Positions 1 through 7,592 of a DNA stretch of 64,000 nt are shown piece by piece; within the stretch, counting starts at the first letter, position 1; each line of letters opens with the position of its first letter. The stretch is from SIG589 sp045652465 (GTDB taxonomy: Bacteria > Bacillota > Clostridia > Oscillospirales > Acutalibacteraceae): assembly GCA_045652465.1 (NCBI GenBank), contig JAZRUI010000003.1, positions 1 through 64,000 on the forward strand, written 5' to 3'. The notes beneath the pieces are model-generated. The model saw nothing but the letters and a program-made list of their open reading frames with translations. It was not told where the DNA came from and made no database searches. The position numbers were made by a program, and so were the translations under genes.

Positions 1-634
1 TGAAAGCTTTATCCTTATCAGTACGGATAAGGCGGTTAATCCCACAAATATTATGGGTGCATCAAAGCGCATCTGTGAAATGATAATCTGTAACTTTGCA
101 AATCATTCAGATACAAAGTATGCCTGTGTCAGATTCGGTAACGTTCTCGGAAGTAACGGAAGCGTTATTCCCCTTTTCAAGGAGCAGATAAAGAACGGCG
201 GTCCCGTAACGGTAACTCATAAGGATATCATCAGATACTTTATGACTATCCCCGAGGCTGTGTCACTTGTGCTTCAGGCAGGAGCCTATGCTAATGACGG
301 CGAGATATTCGTTCTTGATATGGGCGAGCCCTTTAAGATTACGACACTTGCCGAAAACATCATCAAGCTCTATGGCTACAAGCCTTATGAGGAGATGCCG
401 ATTAAGTTTATCGGTCTTCGCCCGGGCGAGAAGCTTTTCGAAGAGCTCCTTATGGATGAAGAGGGACTGAAATCAACCGCTAACAAGAGCATCTTCATCG
501 GAAACCAAATCTCGATTGATGAAAAACTCTTCGAGAGCCAAATTGCTCACATCGCCAATGTTGCATCCGAAAATGATGGCAAGAGCGTTGTTGAGGTTTT
601 AAAGGAAATGGTTCCGACATTCACTCACACATAA
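1..634 (+). CDS. CapD/FlaA1-family nucleotide-sugar 4,6-dehydratase, 3' part
   Basis: This is the C-terminal part of an extended short-chain dehydrogenase that acts on a UDP-activated sugar; the 5' end lies before the window. The reading frame is open from base 2 and begins with the family hallmark ISTDKAVNPTN followed by MGASKR, which is the region after the catalytic lysine in CapD/FlaA1/PglF proteins. Further family motifs follow: VRFGNVLGSNGSVIP, DIIRYFMTIPEA and LRPGEKLFEELL. The family makes 4-keto-6-deoxy sugars for surface polysaccharide or glycoprotein. Whether the full protein is the long, membrane-anchored form cannot be seen here. It ends in TAA just before a strong terminator. 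Confidence 0.85.
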   Translation, partial: ESFILISTDKAVNPTNIMGASKRICEMIICNFANHSDTKYACVRFGNVLGSNGSVIPLFKEQIKNGGPVTVTHKDIIRYFMTIPEAVSLVLQAGAYANDGEIFVLDMGEPFKITTLAENIIKLYGYKPYEEMPIKFIGLRPGEKLFEELLMDEEGLKSTANKSIFIGNQISIDEKLFESQIAHIANVASENDGKSVVEVLKEMVPTFTHT

Positions 635-637
635 TAA

Positions 638-672
638 AAAACCTCGAAGGAAAATCCTTCGAGGTTTTATTT
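638..672. terminator. Bidirectional intrinsic terminator
   Basis: A 12-bp perfect stem (arms 640-651 and 655-666, AACCTCGAAGGA) has A-runs on its left and T-runs on its right, so it can end both the dehydratase and the convergent pgeF unit. Confidence 0.9.
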
Positions 673-673
673 T

Positions 674-1495
674 TTAAAGCGAAATTATAAGTCCTAAATT
701 GCCGCGCCTGCCGCCCGTTGCGCGATGGGAATGGAGATGCTCGCTGTTGCAGTTGGTGCAAACATCGGCAACATCTATATTCTCGGGTTTTATGCCCGAA
801 TTCATAAGAATTATTTTGTTAGCCAGCTTTAAATCGAGCATATATTTTCCATTTGGTTTAGAGGCGAAAATCTCCGAGAGCGGCATATAGCTGATTTTTG
901 CCATGGCGGAATAGACAGGCTCATCAACCTCATAGCAGCAAGAACCAATCGAGGGGCCGATTCCCGCTATTATATCGGCGGGATTAGAGCCGAATTCTTC
1001 TTGCATTTTCTCAACAGTTACCCTGCCGATTTCAAGCGCCGTTCCGCGCCAACCTGCATGCGAGGTTGCGATAACCTTTTGAGCCCTATCATAAAACGCG
1101 AGCGGAACGCAATCGGCATACTGGGTTATGAGCGCGACCGACGGAAGGTTGGAAATAAGTCCGTCAACATCATCGAAATCCCGCTCCTTAACGATGCCCT
1201 TGCCTATATCCTCGGCGGTTACGATTCGAACATTATTGGTATGGGTTTGTTTCGCATAGATAAGGCTCTTATAATCGGCGCCGATAGCATCGCACAGCCT
1301 TTTCATATTATAAAGAACTGCATCCCGGTCATCGCCGCGGTCAAAGCTCGTGTTGAATGAGCCAAACTCGCCGCAGCTTTTGCCGCCGTGCCGGGTTGAG
1401 AAAGCGTGTTTCACGCCCTCTTTTTCAAAAAGCGGGAAGGTTAGATACTGCAAATCTCCATCGATTTTCAAATTCATTGTTTCGGATTTAATCAT
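674..1495 (-). CDS. pgeF: Peptidoglycan editing factor PgeF (YfiH/laccase-domain family)
   Basis: A 273-residue cytoplasmic protein of the YfiH/DUF152 family. Members have been described as purine nucleoside-acting enzymes and as peptidoglycan editing factors. The metal-site pattern is present: KQTH around residue 85, YADCVP with Cys129, and HAGWRGT with His146. GPSIGSCCYEV and the C-terminal CTNCN...SHR...GRRGNLG motif also match. The ATG overlaps the end of the upstream GDPD gene by 8 bp and has AGGGGG upstream, so it is the last gene of a four-gene minus-strand unit. The family assignment is firm; the in vivo substrate is not readable from sequence. Confidence 0.9.
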   Translation of the reverse strand: MIKSETMNLKIDGDLQYLTFPLFEKEGVKHAFSTRHGGKSCGEFGSFNTSFDRGDDRDAVLYNMKRLCDAIGADYKSLIYAKQTHTNNVRIVTAEDIGKGIVKERDFDDVDGLISNLPSVALITQYADCVPLAFYDRAQKVIATSHAGWRGTALEIGRVTVEKMQEEFGSNPADIIAGIGPSIGSCCYEVDEPVYSAMAKISYMPLSEIFASKPNGKYMLDLKLANKIILMNSGIKPENIDVADVCTNCNSEHLHSHRATGGRRGNLGLIISL

Positions 1496-2315
1496 CGGCG
1501 GTCCCCCTATCGGGAAGAAAATTCTCGAAGATAAAGGTGTTTAATTCTCCCTTTACCTCATCTATTTTTGCTTGGCTTTGGAATGTCCAGCCAACGGGAA
1601 ATGCGCCTAATTTGCGAACCGCTTTAAAGAAGAAAAAGTTTCTATTCTCAACCTTAAAGGATAAAAAATCGGGGCGGGCAATAACATTGGTTAGCTGGCA
1701 GGAAGCCATATTATAATACCAAGGCTTATCTTTTCCGTGGATTTGAGAAAGCTGGCCGCGACAAATATCGGGGCGATTCTTGCGATACCAGGAAAGGACA
1801 GGCGGATAAAACGACTGGATGATATACTTGCCTTCATAATCCTTCAGTATCTCATTGGCGGCGCGGCAAAGCGAAGCACATCCGCCCAAGGATTTAAACT
1901 CGATAAGAAGCGGCACCCTACCCTTCACGGTTTCCAAACATTCTTTAAGGGTTGGAATGCGCTCATCGGTGCCCAAAAGGCGGAGTTCTTTCAGCTCCTT
2001 GAGGGTTTTATCCTCAACCCTGCCTTCAACGCCGCAAACGCGTTTTAGCGTGTCATCATGGAAAACGACAACCTCGCCATCGGCAACAATATGGATATCG
2101 ATTTCAATAGCAAAGCCGTTTTCGGCGGCAAATCGAAATGCCGAAAGCGAATTTTCGGGTCCGCTACCCTCAATGTCATGCAGTCCGCGATGGGCTATGT
2201 AAAGCCCCGAGAGAACCTCTCGGTCGGGGTGGCGGCGAAGGGCGGGAAATATTAAAAAGATGATGAGCGCAATAAGCGCCGCTAAAATTCCCAGCGTTAT
2301 AAAAAGGGCGGTCAT
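1488..2315 (-). CDS. Membrane-anchored glycerophosphodiester phosphodiesterase
   Basis: A 275-residue GDPD-family TIM-barrel enzyme predicted to hydrolyse glycerophosphodiesters to glycerol 3-phosphate and an alcohol. Residues 3-24 form one hydrophobic segment, so it is likely membrane tethered. The catalytic pattern is visible: AHRGLHD with His42-Arg43, PENSLSAF, EIDIH around residue 71, and VVFHDDTL with His86. A LLIEFKS strand contributes the usual lysine. Its RBS (GGAGG) overlaps the stop of the MFS gene 1 bp upstream, so translation is probably coupled. The lipid or teichoic-acid substrate is unknown. Confidence 0.88.
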   Translation of the reverse strand: MTALFITLGILAALIALIIFLIFPALRRHPDREVLSGLYIAHRGLHDIEGSGPENSLSAFRFAAENGFAIEIDIHIVADGEVVVFHDDTLKRVCGVEGRVEDKTLKELKELRLLGTDERIPTLKECLETVKGRVPLLIEFKSLGGCASLCRAANEILKDYEGKYIIQSFYPPVLSWYRKNRPDICRGQLSQIHGKDKPWYYNMASCQLTNVIARPDFLSFKVENRNFFFFKAVRKLGAFPVGWTFQSQAKIDEVKGELNTFIFENFLPDRGTADD

Positions 2316-2316
2316 T

Positions 2317-3609
2317 TTAATCCTCCGTATCGAAACTTTCTAAAAGGGATGCGCGTTTTTGCGGTTTGCTGTCGCCATGGCGAACGAAGCACATTGTTAT
2401 AAATGAAAGCGCCGAGAAGAGCACGGCATAGGGGAAAAGAATATCATAGCCGAGTCCCAAATTATCGATGAGCAGGCCCGAAAGCAGGGGCGTTGCTATT
2501 TGGGCGGCCATTGAGAAGGTATAGTAAAATCCGGTGTATTTTCCAACATCGCTGCCGCTGCTCATTTCAACAACCATCGGGAACGAGTTAACATTTATTG
2601 CAGCCCAGCCGATGCCGACAAGACCGAAAATGGCATACATAACGGGGGTTTGCGAGCGGATGAAGACCGCGATTAAATAGCAGGCGGTCATCAGCGTTAT
2701 GCCGAGAAGAATAGTCTTTTTGCGGCCAACCGCGCTCGATATGAATCCAAGCGGCACAAACGAGATTATTGCCGCAACGGTTGCAACCAAGAGATAGCTT
2801 GAGGAGGTTCCGAGGTCGGTTCCCCAAACATTAACGCAATAGCGCGAGAATGCGGTTGTTACGGCGTTATAAGCCATAAACCAAAGGAAAACCGAGGATA
2901 AAATAAGGCAAAGACTGCGGAACACGGGGCGGGGCATTTTTTGACCCGCATGTGTCTCCTCGCTCGGCTCATCCGAAACCTTCGGCAGGCTGTTTTCGCG
3001 AAGGGAGAAAACCATTATAAGAACGGTTATAAGCATAAATGCCGCAACCGTGAAGAAAAGCGGCAGGAACGACTGATTCTCGGCATAGGTCGAGGCGCCA
3101 TTCTCCCCTACCTCGCTTTTGAGCATAAACATCATAACAACGGTTGTGAAGATTCCGCCCAAATAACCAACGAGGTTTATAACCGCGTTAGCCTTGCTGC
3201 GGAGCGGCTTTTCGGTTACATCGGGCATATAAGCAACCGCGGGGGTTCGATAAATCGCCATAACGATTAAAAGCAGCATTAAGGTTATAATAAAACCGAA
3301 GAAATTGCGGCTTGCCTCGAAAAGACCGAGAACAACCAAGAGAGAAACCGCCGCCAGCGTTCCACAAAGAATATATGGAGTTCGCTTGCCGAGGCGGGTG
3401 TTTGTTCGGTCGGAAATCGCGCCGAAAAGCGGCAACATAAATATCGCAAGAATATTATCAATCGACATTATGGCATTCGCCGTGAAGGTTTTAAGCGAGA
3501 AAATCTCCTCTAAAATAAAAGGAATAACCTGATCATAGAACTGCCAAAATGCGAGAATCGACATAAAGGAAAGTCCGATTAGGGTTGTTCGGCCATAGTT
3601 GAGTTTCAT
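2317..3609 (-). CDS. MFS transporter, GPH/SLC45-like sugar carrier
   Basis: A 430-residue integral membrane protein with about 12 hydrophobic segments. The loop GAISDRTNTRLGKRTPY after helix 2 is the signature of the glycoside-pentoside-hexuronide and SLC45-like branch of the major facilitator superfamily, whose members carry sugars with cations. A second GFISSAVGRKK loop marks the start of the C-terminal half. The start has GGAGG 7 bp upstream. It lies between an acetyltransferase and a GDPD gene with almost no gaps, which suggests one transcript. The substrate cannot be told from sequence. Confidence 0.82.
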   Translation of the reverse strand: MKLNYGRTTLIGLSFMSILAFWQFYDQVIPFILEEIFSLKTFTANAIMSIDNILAIFMLPLFGAISDRTNTRLGKRTPYILCGTLAAVSLLVVLGLFEASRNFFGFIITLMLLLIVMAIYRTPAVAYMPDVTEKPLRSKANAVINLVGYLGGIFTTVVMMFMLKSEVGENGASTYAENQSFLPLFFTVAAFMLITVLIMVFSLRENSLPKVSDEPSEETHAGQKMPRPVFRSLCLILSSVFLWFMAYNAVTTAFSRYCVNVWGTDLGTSSSYLLVATVAAIISFVPLGFISSAVGRKKTILLGITLMTACYLIAVFIRSQTPVMYAIFGLVGIGWAAINVNSFPMVVEMSSGSDVGKYTGFYYTFSMAAQIATPLLSGLLIDNLGLGYDILFPYAVLFSALSFITMCFVRHGDSKPQKRASLLESFDTED

Positions 3610-3634
3610 TTTTTAACCTCCGTTTTTATTATCT

Positions 3635-4123
3635 TTAACTATTAGCGGCTATAAATTCATAGGCTATGCGCTCTTCTCCGTTCAGAAGATAAATTATACC
3701 GCATTTTTCGAATCCGCATTTTAAGAGCGCGCCCTGCATTACTATATTGTCACTATGAGTGTCGATTCGCAGGTGGGAAGCCCTTTCGCGGCAAAAAGCA
3801 ACGGCGGTTTTCAAAAAGCCTTTGGCGCTGCCATCGCTCGCAACGCGATGAATTGCAAAATAGGGCTCGCTCGAGCTCCAGCTGCCTTCGAATATCTTAT
3901 TATATGTTGGGTCGGGTCCCTCAATAAAGACAAAAGCGCCGCAAATAGAGCCCTCTTCCAAGACGAAAAGTCGTTCCTTTTCGATATCCTCTAAAATAAT
4001 CTCTTTTTCGGGATATGTTGTTCCCCATTGGGTTGGGTTACCGTTTTGCGCCATAAAGCTTCGGGCGGTTTCATAAACGCGCTCGATTTCGGGCATATCT
4101 TGGATTGTTGCCTTTCTTATCAC
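3635..4123 (-). CDS. GNAT-family N-acetyltransferase
   Basis: A 162-residue protein with the GNAT fold pattern: MIRKATIQDMPEI at the N-terminus, VLEEGSICGAFVFIEG as the central strands, a degenerate acetyl-CoA loop around IHRVASDGSAKGF, and LLKCGFEKCGIIYL near the end. GTG is the chosen start because GGAGA lies upstream at good spacing. It is the first gene of the minus-strand unit with the MFS, GDPD and PgeF genes, and is divergent from the XRE regulator at 4250. The acceptor substrate is unknown. Confidence 0.8.
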   Translation of the reverse strand: MIRKATIQDMPEIERVYETARSFMAQNGNPTQWGTTYPEKEIILEDIEKERLFVLEEGSICGAFVFIEGPDPTYNKIFEGSWSSSEPYFAIHRVASDGSAKGFLKTAVAFCRERASHLRIDTHSDNIVMQGALLKCGFEKCGIIYLLNGEERIAYEFIAANS

Positions 4124-4178
4124 GGACTCTCATCTCCTTTTCTTCATTTTACCATATTTTTTAGCTTCAATAGAACTA

Positions 4179-4219
4179 TGTAACATATTGTTACATTAGA
4201 GCTGTGACAATTTGTTACA
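4179..4219. promoter_or_regulatory. Paired 17-bp operators between GNAT operon and xre gene
   Basis: Two inverted repeats share one pattern, TGTAACA-N3-TGTTACA. The first (4179-4195) is perfect; the second (4203-4219) has one mismatch (TGTGACA). Their centres are 24 bp apart. They lie in the divergent intergenic region 55-71 bp before the XRE ATG, and so are likely operators for that regulator. Confidence 0.7.
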
Positions 4220-4249
4220 ATAATTACAAAGCAATAGGGAGGTTTTTCT

Positions 4250-4471
4250 ATGAAGATGCTCGGACTTAACAAAATTCGCAAGGAGCGCAATTTAAGTCAG
4301 CTTAAATGCGCGATGGACCTTAATATCAGTCGAGAGGCTCTCTCCTATTATGAAAACGGCCGCCGCAATCCCGACCTTGAGATGCTGCTGCGCCTTTCCG
4401 ATTATTTTGATGTTTCGGTGCACTACCTGATAACGGGCGAGGATTTTGAGCCTAAATATAAAGGAAAATAA
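4250..4471 (+). CDS. Small XRE-family (Cro/CI-type HTH) transcriptional regulator
   Basis: A 73-residue protein that is almost entirely one HTH_3 domain: GLNKIRKERNLSQLKCAMDL, then ISREALSYYENGRRNPDLE as recognition helix and turn, then LLRLSDYFDVSVHYLITGED. There is no effector or dimerisation domain beyond this. The ATG has AGGGAGG upstream (4237-4243). The two palindromes directly upstream suggest autoregulation and control of the divergent acetyltransferase-MFS-GDPD-pgeF unit; this is inference from position. Confidence 0.9.
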   Translation: MKMLGLNKIRKERNLSQLKCAMDLNISREALSYYENGRRNPDLEMLLRLSDYFDVSVHYLITGEDFEPKYKGK

Positions 4472-4473
4472 AC

Positions 4474-4505
4474 AAACCGCTTAAGGATTTCCTTAAGCGG
4501 TTTTG
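4474..4505. terminator. Bidirectional intrinsic terminator
   Basis: Arms AAACCGCTTAAGG (4474-4486) and its complement (4491-4503) form a 13-bp stem between the convergent xre and Bax1-like genes. Confidence 0.9.
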
Positions 4506-4507
4506 CT

Positions 4508-5179
4508 TTAGTCATCGCGTTTGCCGAAGATGGCGAGCAATCGAATAAAGATGTTGATAGCATCAACATAGAGGTCGATGGCTGAATCAACGGCATTATC
4601 GAGTGTTCGAGGATAGGACTGGGCGCGGAACCAATCATAGCCGATATAAAGCGAGAAAAGAATTACGAATGCCCAGTTGAAAATATCGCCGCCGTAGCCT
4701 AAAAGCAGTATTGCGATGATTTCGCCTACAAGCCCTAAAACAAGGGCTAAAAACAAAGCAACTCCCATTTTATGAAAAATGCGAGGATAGATTGTTGAAA
4801 TTATAATCATTGCTGCAACAACTCCGCCCGTTGCAACGATTGCGGAAAATATGGCGGCGCTGCTATAGCTCGGAACCGATATTGCCACTACTGCGCCTAT
4901 CGGCACAACAATAAAGTTATAACCGATAAAGCTCACAAGCGGACTTTTGGAATTGGAAAGCACCGTGCCGATAATTACCAATACTAAATATCCGATAAGC
5001 AGGGCTGCCGGATTCATTTTTATAAAGAAATCCGAAAGAGTCCAAACCATTATGGCGTTTACAACAAAGCCATAAAGCACAACCAAACCTATTATAAGAT
5101 TATATTGGCGAAGCGAAAGCCTATCAAAATCAGCGCTTTGCATTCGCGCCATTTTTCGTTGCTCATTATTAGTAAACAT
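4508..5179 (-). CDS. Bax inhibitor-1/YccA-family membrane protein
   Basis: A 223-residue integral membrane protein with about seven hydrophobic segments. The hydrophilic N-terminus (about 25 residues) and the C-terminal AIDLYVDAINIFIRLLAIFG motif are typical of the TMBIM/YccA family, whose studied members act as pH-sensitive calcium leak channels or interact with FtsH. The start ATG has GAGGTG upstream. It stands alone between a terminator and its own promoter (5208-5236). Confidence 0.88.
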   Translation of the reverse strand: MFTNNEQRKMARMQSADFDRLSLRQYNLIIGLVVLYGFVVNAIMVWTLSDFFIKMNPAALLIGYLVLVIIGTVLSNSKSPLVSFIGYNFIVVPIGAVVAISVPSYSSAAIFSAIVATGGVVAAMIIISTIYPRIFHKMGVALFLALVLGLVGEIIAILLLGYGGDIFNWAFVILFSLYIGYDWFRAQSYPRTLDNAVDSAIDLYVDAINIFIRLLAIFGKRDD

Positions 5180-5207
5180 TTAATCACCTCAAATTAGTGT
5201 TACCGAA

Positions 5208-5236
5208 ATTTTAGCATATTATTTTTGAAAAAACAA
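5208..5236 (-). promoter_or_regulatory. Sigma-A promoter for the Bax1-like gene
   Basis: On the minus strand TTGTTT (5231-5236) and TAAAAT (5208-5213) are 17 bp apart. Confidence 0.6.
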
Positions 5237-5320
5237 CCGTTTCCCCGTTAACAAATTTTAAATTATGCGGGCAGCATATGAAAAGCGGGAACAAAAGTTT
5301 TATAATTTTAAGAAACCGAA

Positions 5321-5349
5321 TTGACATTCTTTTTTTCGTGGAGTATCAT
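5321..5349 (+). promoter_or_regulatory. Sigma-A promoter for the Ig-like lipoprotein
   Basis: TTGACA (5321-5326), 17-bp spacer, TATCAT (5344-5349); a near-consensus promoter 78 bp before the ATG. Confidence 0.75.
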
Positions 5350-5426
5350 TACCATATACACATTTCTTGGATGATAACCCTCGAAATAAATGGTTTTAAA
5401 TGCAAAAATGATTGGGAGAGATTAAG

Positions 5427-6470
5427 ATGAAAAGATTTTTAGCTATTATGCTTTGCCTTATCCTGGTTTTAACCCTGGGCGGCTGCGGCAAGAAAAAGAA
5501 AACACCCGAAGATATGTTAAACGATGCCTTGAATCAGGCGGGCGATATGCTCGGCAATATCGACGGACTGACAAGCGACATTTCGGGTCTTATTCCCGAT
5601 GTTAACGGGATTACAAGCGACATTTCGGGACTCATTCCCGATGTTGGCGGCATTACAAGCGACATCTCCGGACTCGTTCCCAATGTTGGCGGAAACTCTT
5701 CGCATATCCATGATTATTCCTCATCGACCTGCGTGGATCCGCAAATTTGCAGCTGCGGCGAAAAGCGCGGTATTGCCCTCGGCCACAACTACTTGAACGG
5801 AGTTTGCGACCGCTGCGGCGAGAGCGACCCGAATTTTATCGCGGTTAACTCGGTTATCATAAGCGGAAACAGCCGCCACACAATTTATGTTGGTCAATTC
5901 CTTAATGCTACTGCAATTGTTTCGCCCGCTAATGCTACCAACAGCAAAATAACCTGGAGCAGCTCGAACAACGCTGTTGCAACCGTTAATTCCTCCGGCA
6001 AGATTACCGCAAAGAGCGTTGGCACCGCAACCATAACCGCCAAAACCGCCTGCGGAAAATATGATAGCATCGATGTTACTGTTGAGGTTGACCCGCTCGC
6101 AGGCTGCAAGATAATAACTCCTTTAAACACAGGCGAATTAAGCTATAAAAATTCTTACTATGTGTTCCACAAATCAAAAATCAACTCCATCGCTTATAAG
6201 ATGACTGAAAATGATGGATATATTGAAATTCAGCTTACCCTCGCAGGAACAAAAACCTATGACATAGATGGCAATACCGTCAGCAAAACCTGCCAATTTG
6301 CATGGAAGCTCTACGATTTACAAAACAATGTTATTGCAACAGGATCCATAACCACTCCCAGCTTAAGCGTTGGCGAGAGCTATGCAAACCTTCGTGTAAC
6401 CATTATTGATAAATATGATTGCATTCCGGCAGGAACCTATCGTTTAGAGTTTGTTGATTATGCTTATTAA
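5427..6470 (+). CDS. Lipoprotein with 14-aa repeats, Cys/His module and Big_2 Ig-like domain
   Basis: A 347-residue predicted surface lipoprotein. The ATG at 5427 is preferred over an in-frame TTG at 5412 because GGGAGAG lies at the right distance. A lipoprotein signal ends in LTLGGC (Cys20). Residues about 49-90 are three near-identical 14-residue repeats (SDISGLIPDV type). A Cys/His-rich segment follows (HIHDY...CxPxxCxCG...GHxY...GxCxxCG), looking like paired zinc-ribbon knuckles. Residues about 140-225 are a Big_2 domain (YVGQF...ITWSSSN...VGTATITA). The last 115 residues match nothing I recognise. It is monocistronic, with a promoter and terminator of its own. Confidence 0.82.
   Translation: MKRFLAIMLCLILVLTLGGCGKKKKTPEDMLNDALNQAGDMLGNIDGLTSDISGLIPDVNGITSDISGLIPDVGGITSDISGLVPNVGGNSSHIHDYSSSTCVDPQICSCGEKRGIALGHNYLNGVCDRCGESDPNFIAVNSVIISGNSRHTIYVGQFLNATAIVSPANATNSKITWSSSNNAVATVNSSGKITAKSVGTATITAKTACGKYDSIDVTVEVDPLAGCKIITPLNTGELSYKNSYYVFHKSKINSIAYKMTENDGYIEIQLTLAGTKTYDIDGNTVSKTCQFAWKLYDLQNNVIATGSITTPSLSVGESYANLRVTIIDKYDCIPAGTYRLEFVDYAY
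5571..5696 (+). repeat. Three 42-bp in-frame tandem repeats
   Basis: Units start with ACAAGCGAC at 5571, 5613 and 5655, exactly 42 bp apart, and encode the 14-residue TSDISGL-type repeats of the lipoprotein. Confidence 0.9.
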
Positions 6471-6505
6471 AAAAATCCCCTCTCGACCGAGAGGGGATTT
6501 TTATT
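6471..6505. terminator. Bidirectional intrinsic terminator
   Basis: Stem arms TCCCCTCTCG (6476-6485) and complement (6488-6497), flanked by A- and T-runs, between convergent genes. Confidence 0.9.
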
Positions 6506-6938
6506 ATTTAGAGAGGATTAAAAGTTCCATACCAAGAAGGTCGGAGAGTTTGGCGGCAATTTCCAAAGCGCCGGTTTCATCAATGTTTGTAAGCTCAAAG
6601 AGCACGCGATTAGGCTCGGCAACGGTTGCCATAGTTTTGCCTTTATAACCCAAAGCCGCCATTGCGCGGATGTTGATTTTAAGTCCCTTATAGGTCTTCT
6701 TAGCCGCATTCAGTTGTTTTCTTGCTTCCTCCAATTCGCTATCCAAAAGCAAATCATAATCGGCAGCGAGAATGCCATAGTCGCCAAAGAGAACCTTAAA
6801 ATCTTTATCGCTTAATTTTTGCTTGGCAAAATCGCGATAGGCAATAACTGCCTCGCGGTAGCCCTTACCTTCGGTATTAACTCCCCATTCGTTTAAAGTT
6901 TCAACCAAGGTTTCAAATCTCGATGTATCATTAACCAT
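6504..6938 (-). CDS. Uncharacterised 144-residue soluble protein
   Basis: I do not recognise this family. The ATG at 6938 is chosen over an upstream GTG because GAGGTG sits 8 bp before it. The protein is soluble, has no signal peptide, and is rich in charged helices in its first 90 residues (DSELEEARKQLNAAKKTYK). A C-terminal stretch (VLFELTNIDETGALEIAAKLSDLLGMELLIL) alternates like a small alpha/beta domain. It is a single-gene unit with its own promoter and a shared terminator. Confidence 0.65.
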   Translation of the reverse strand: MVNDTSRFETLVETLNEWGVNTEGKGYREAVIAYRDFAKQKLSDKDFKVLFGDYGILAADYDLLLDSELEEARKQLNAAKKTYKGLKINIRAMAALGYKGKTMATVAEPNRVLFELTNIDETGALEIAAKLSDLLGMELLILSK

Positions 6939-6965
6939 TTTTATCACCTCATATTTTCTAAAAAT

Positions 6966-6994
6966 ATTTTACCACAGTTAAACCGCTCTTGCAA
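6966..6994 (-). promoter_or_regulatory. Sigma-A promoter for the 6504-6938 gene
   Basis: Minus-strand TTGCAA (6989-6994) and TAAAAT (6966-6971), 17-bp spacer. Confidence 0.65.
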
Positions 6995-7001
6995 TAAAAA
7001 T

Positions 7002-7036
7002 AAACCACCCCTTTAAAATTAAGGGGTGGTTCTTTT
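7002..7036. terminator. Intrinsic terminator after the PepSY lipoprotein
   Basis: Arms ACCACCCCTT (7004-7013) and complement (7021-7030). On the minus strand it is followed by a T-rich run, so it ends the lipoprotein gene. Confidence 0.85.
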
Positions 7037-7043
7037 TAGGGGC

Positions 7044-7406
7044 TTAGAAAAGGTCTTTATCCTTTTCGAACTTAACTATGCTGCCATCTTGAGCGTTTAT
7101 CTCGCAGTCATATTCATAGCCGCCTGCTTCAAATTCAACGCTATATTCCCATATGCGGCGGTCATCATCATAATCATATTCGACCTCCAAGAATTTAGCG
7201 TCCTCGGCTTTGATTCCTGCGCGCTCAAAAGCAATTTCTTTTGCTCTATCGGCATTAATGGCGGATACATTCTCACCTGCGTTACCGCTGCCGTTTATAT
7301 TGCTCGGCGCGGGGCGCTTATCCTGCCTTCTGCGTTCTAAAAGGTCGCAGCCCGCAAAAAGCGTTGCCACCATTAAAACCGCCAATAAGAGTGATATTTT
7401 TTTCAT
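7044..7406 (-). CDS. Small PepSY-domain lipoprotein
   Basis: A 120-residue exported lipoprotein: signal peptide with lipobox LFAGC (Cys20), a linker rich in Asn and Gly, and a single PepSY-like domain from about residue 50 (DRAKEIAFERAGI ... WEYSVEFEAGGYEYDCEINAQDGSIVKFEKD). The ATG has GGAGGCGAG upstream. It lies directly downstream of the rubrerythrin relic at 7455-7513. This mirrors the intact rubrerythrin followed by a PepSY lipoprotein at 7593-8869. PepSY domains are often peptidase-inhibitory or peptide-binding, but no function is shown for this group. Confidence 0.82.
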   Translation of the reverse strand: MKKISLLLAVLMVATLFAGCDLLERRRQDKRPAPSNINGSGNAGENVSAINADRAKEIAFERAGIKAEDAKFLEVEYDYDDDRRIWEYSVEFEAGGYEYDCEINAQDGSIVKFEKDKDLF

Positions 7407-7454
7407 GCATCTCGCCTCCGTTTTATGGATTTATCTTTTGCCGTAATTCGGAAA

Positions 7455-7513
7455 TTATCCGAAATATCTATTAAGAAGACCCTCGAATGCCTTACCGTGA
7501 CGAGCTTCGTCTT
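7455..7513 (-). pseudogene. Relic of a second rubrerythrin gene (last 19 codons)
   Basis: Read on the minus strand, 7455-7513 encodes QDEARHGKAFEGLLNRYFG and a stop. This is nearly the exact C-terminus of the intact rubrerythrin at 8327-8869 (RDEARHGKAFEGLLNRYFK). An 18-nt core is identical between the copies, while neighbouring codons differ. Nothing upstream of base 7513 resembles rubrerythrin. It is best read as the surviving tail of a duplicated rubrerythrin-PepSY lipoprotein pair. Confidence 0.85.
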
Positions 7514-7526
7514 GAAACTGTCTTTT

Positions 7527-7551
7527 AAAACCGCTTAAAATAAGTGGTTTT
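7527..7551 (-). terminator. Possible terminator of the 7593-8255 lipoprotein
   Basis: AAAACCGCTTA (7527-7537) pairs with TAAGTGGTTTT (7541-7551) with one G-U. The T-run on the minus strand is only four bases, so it is moderate at best. Confidence 0.5.
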
Positions 7552-7592
7552 GACATTTGTGTTTTCAGAATCACACTTTTGTCACACCAAAA

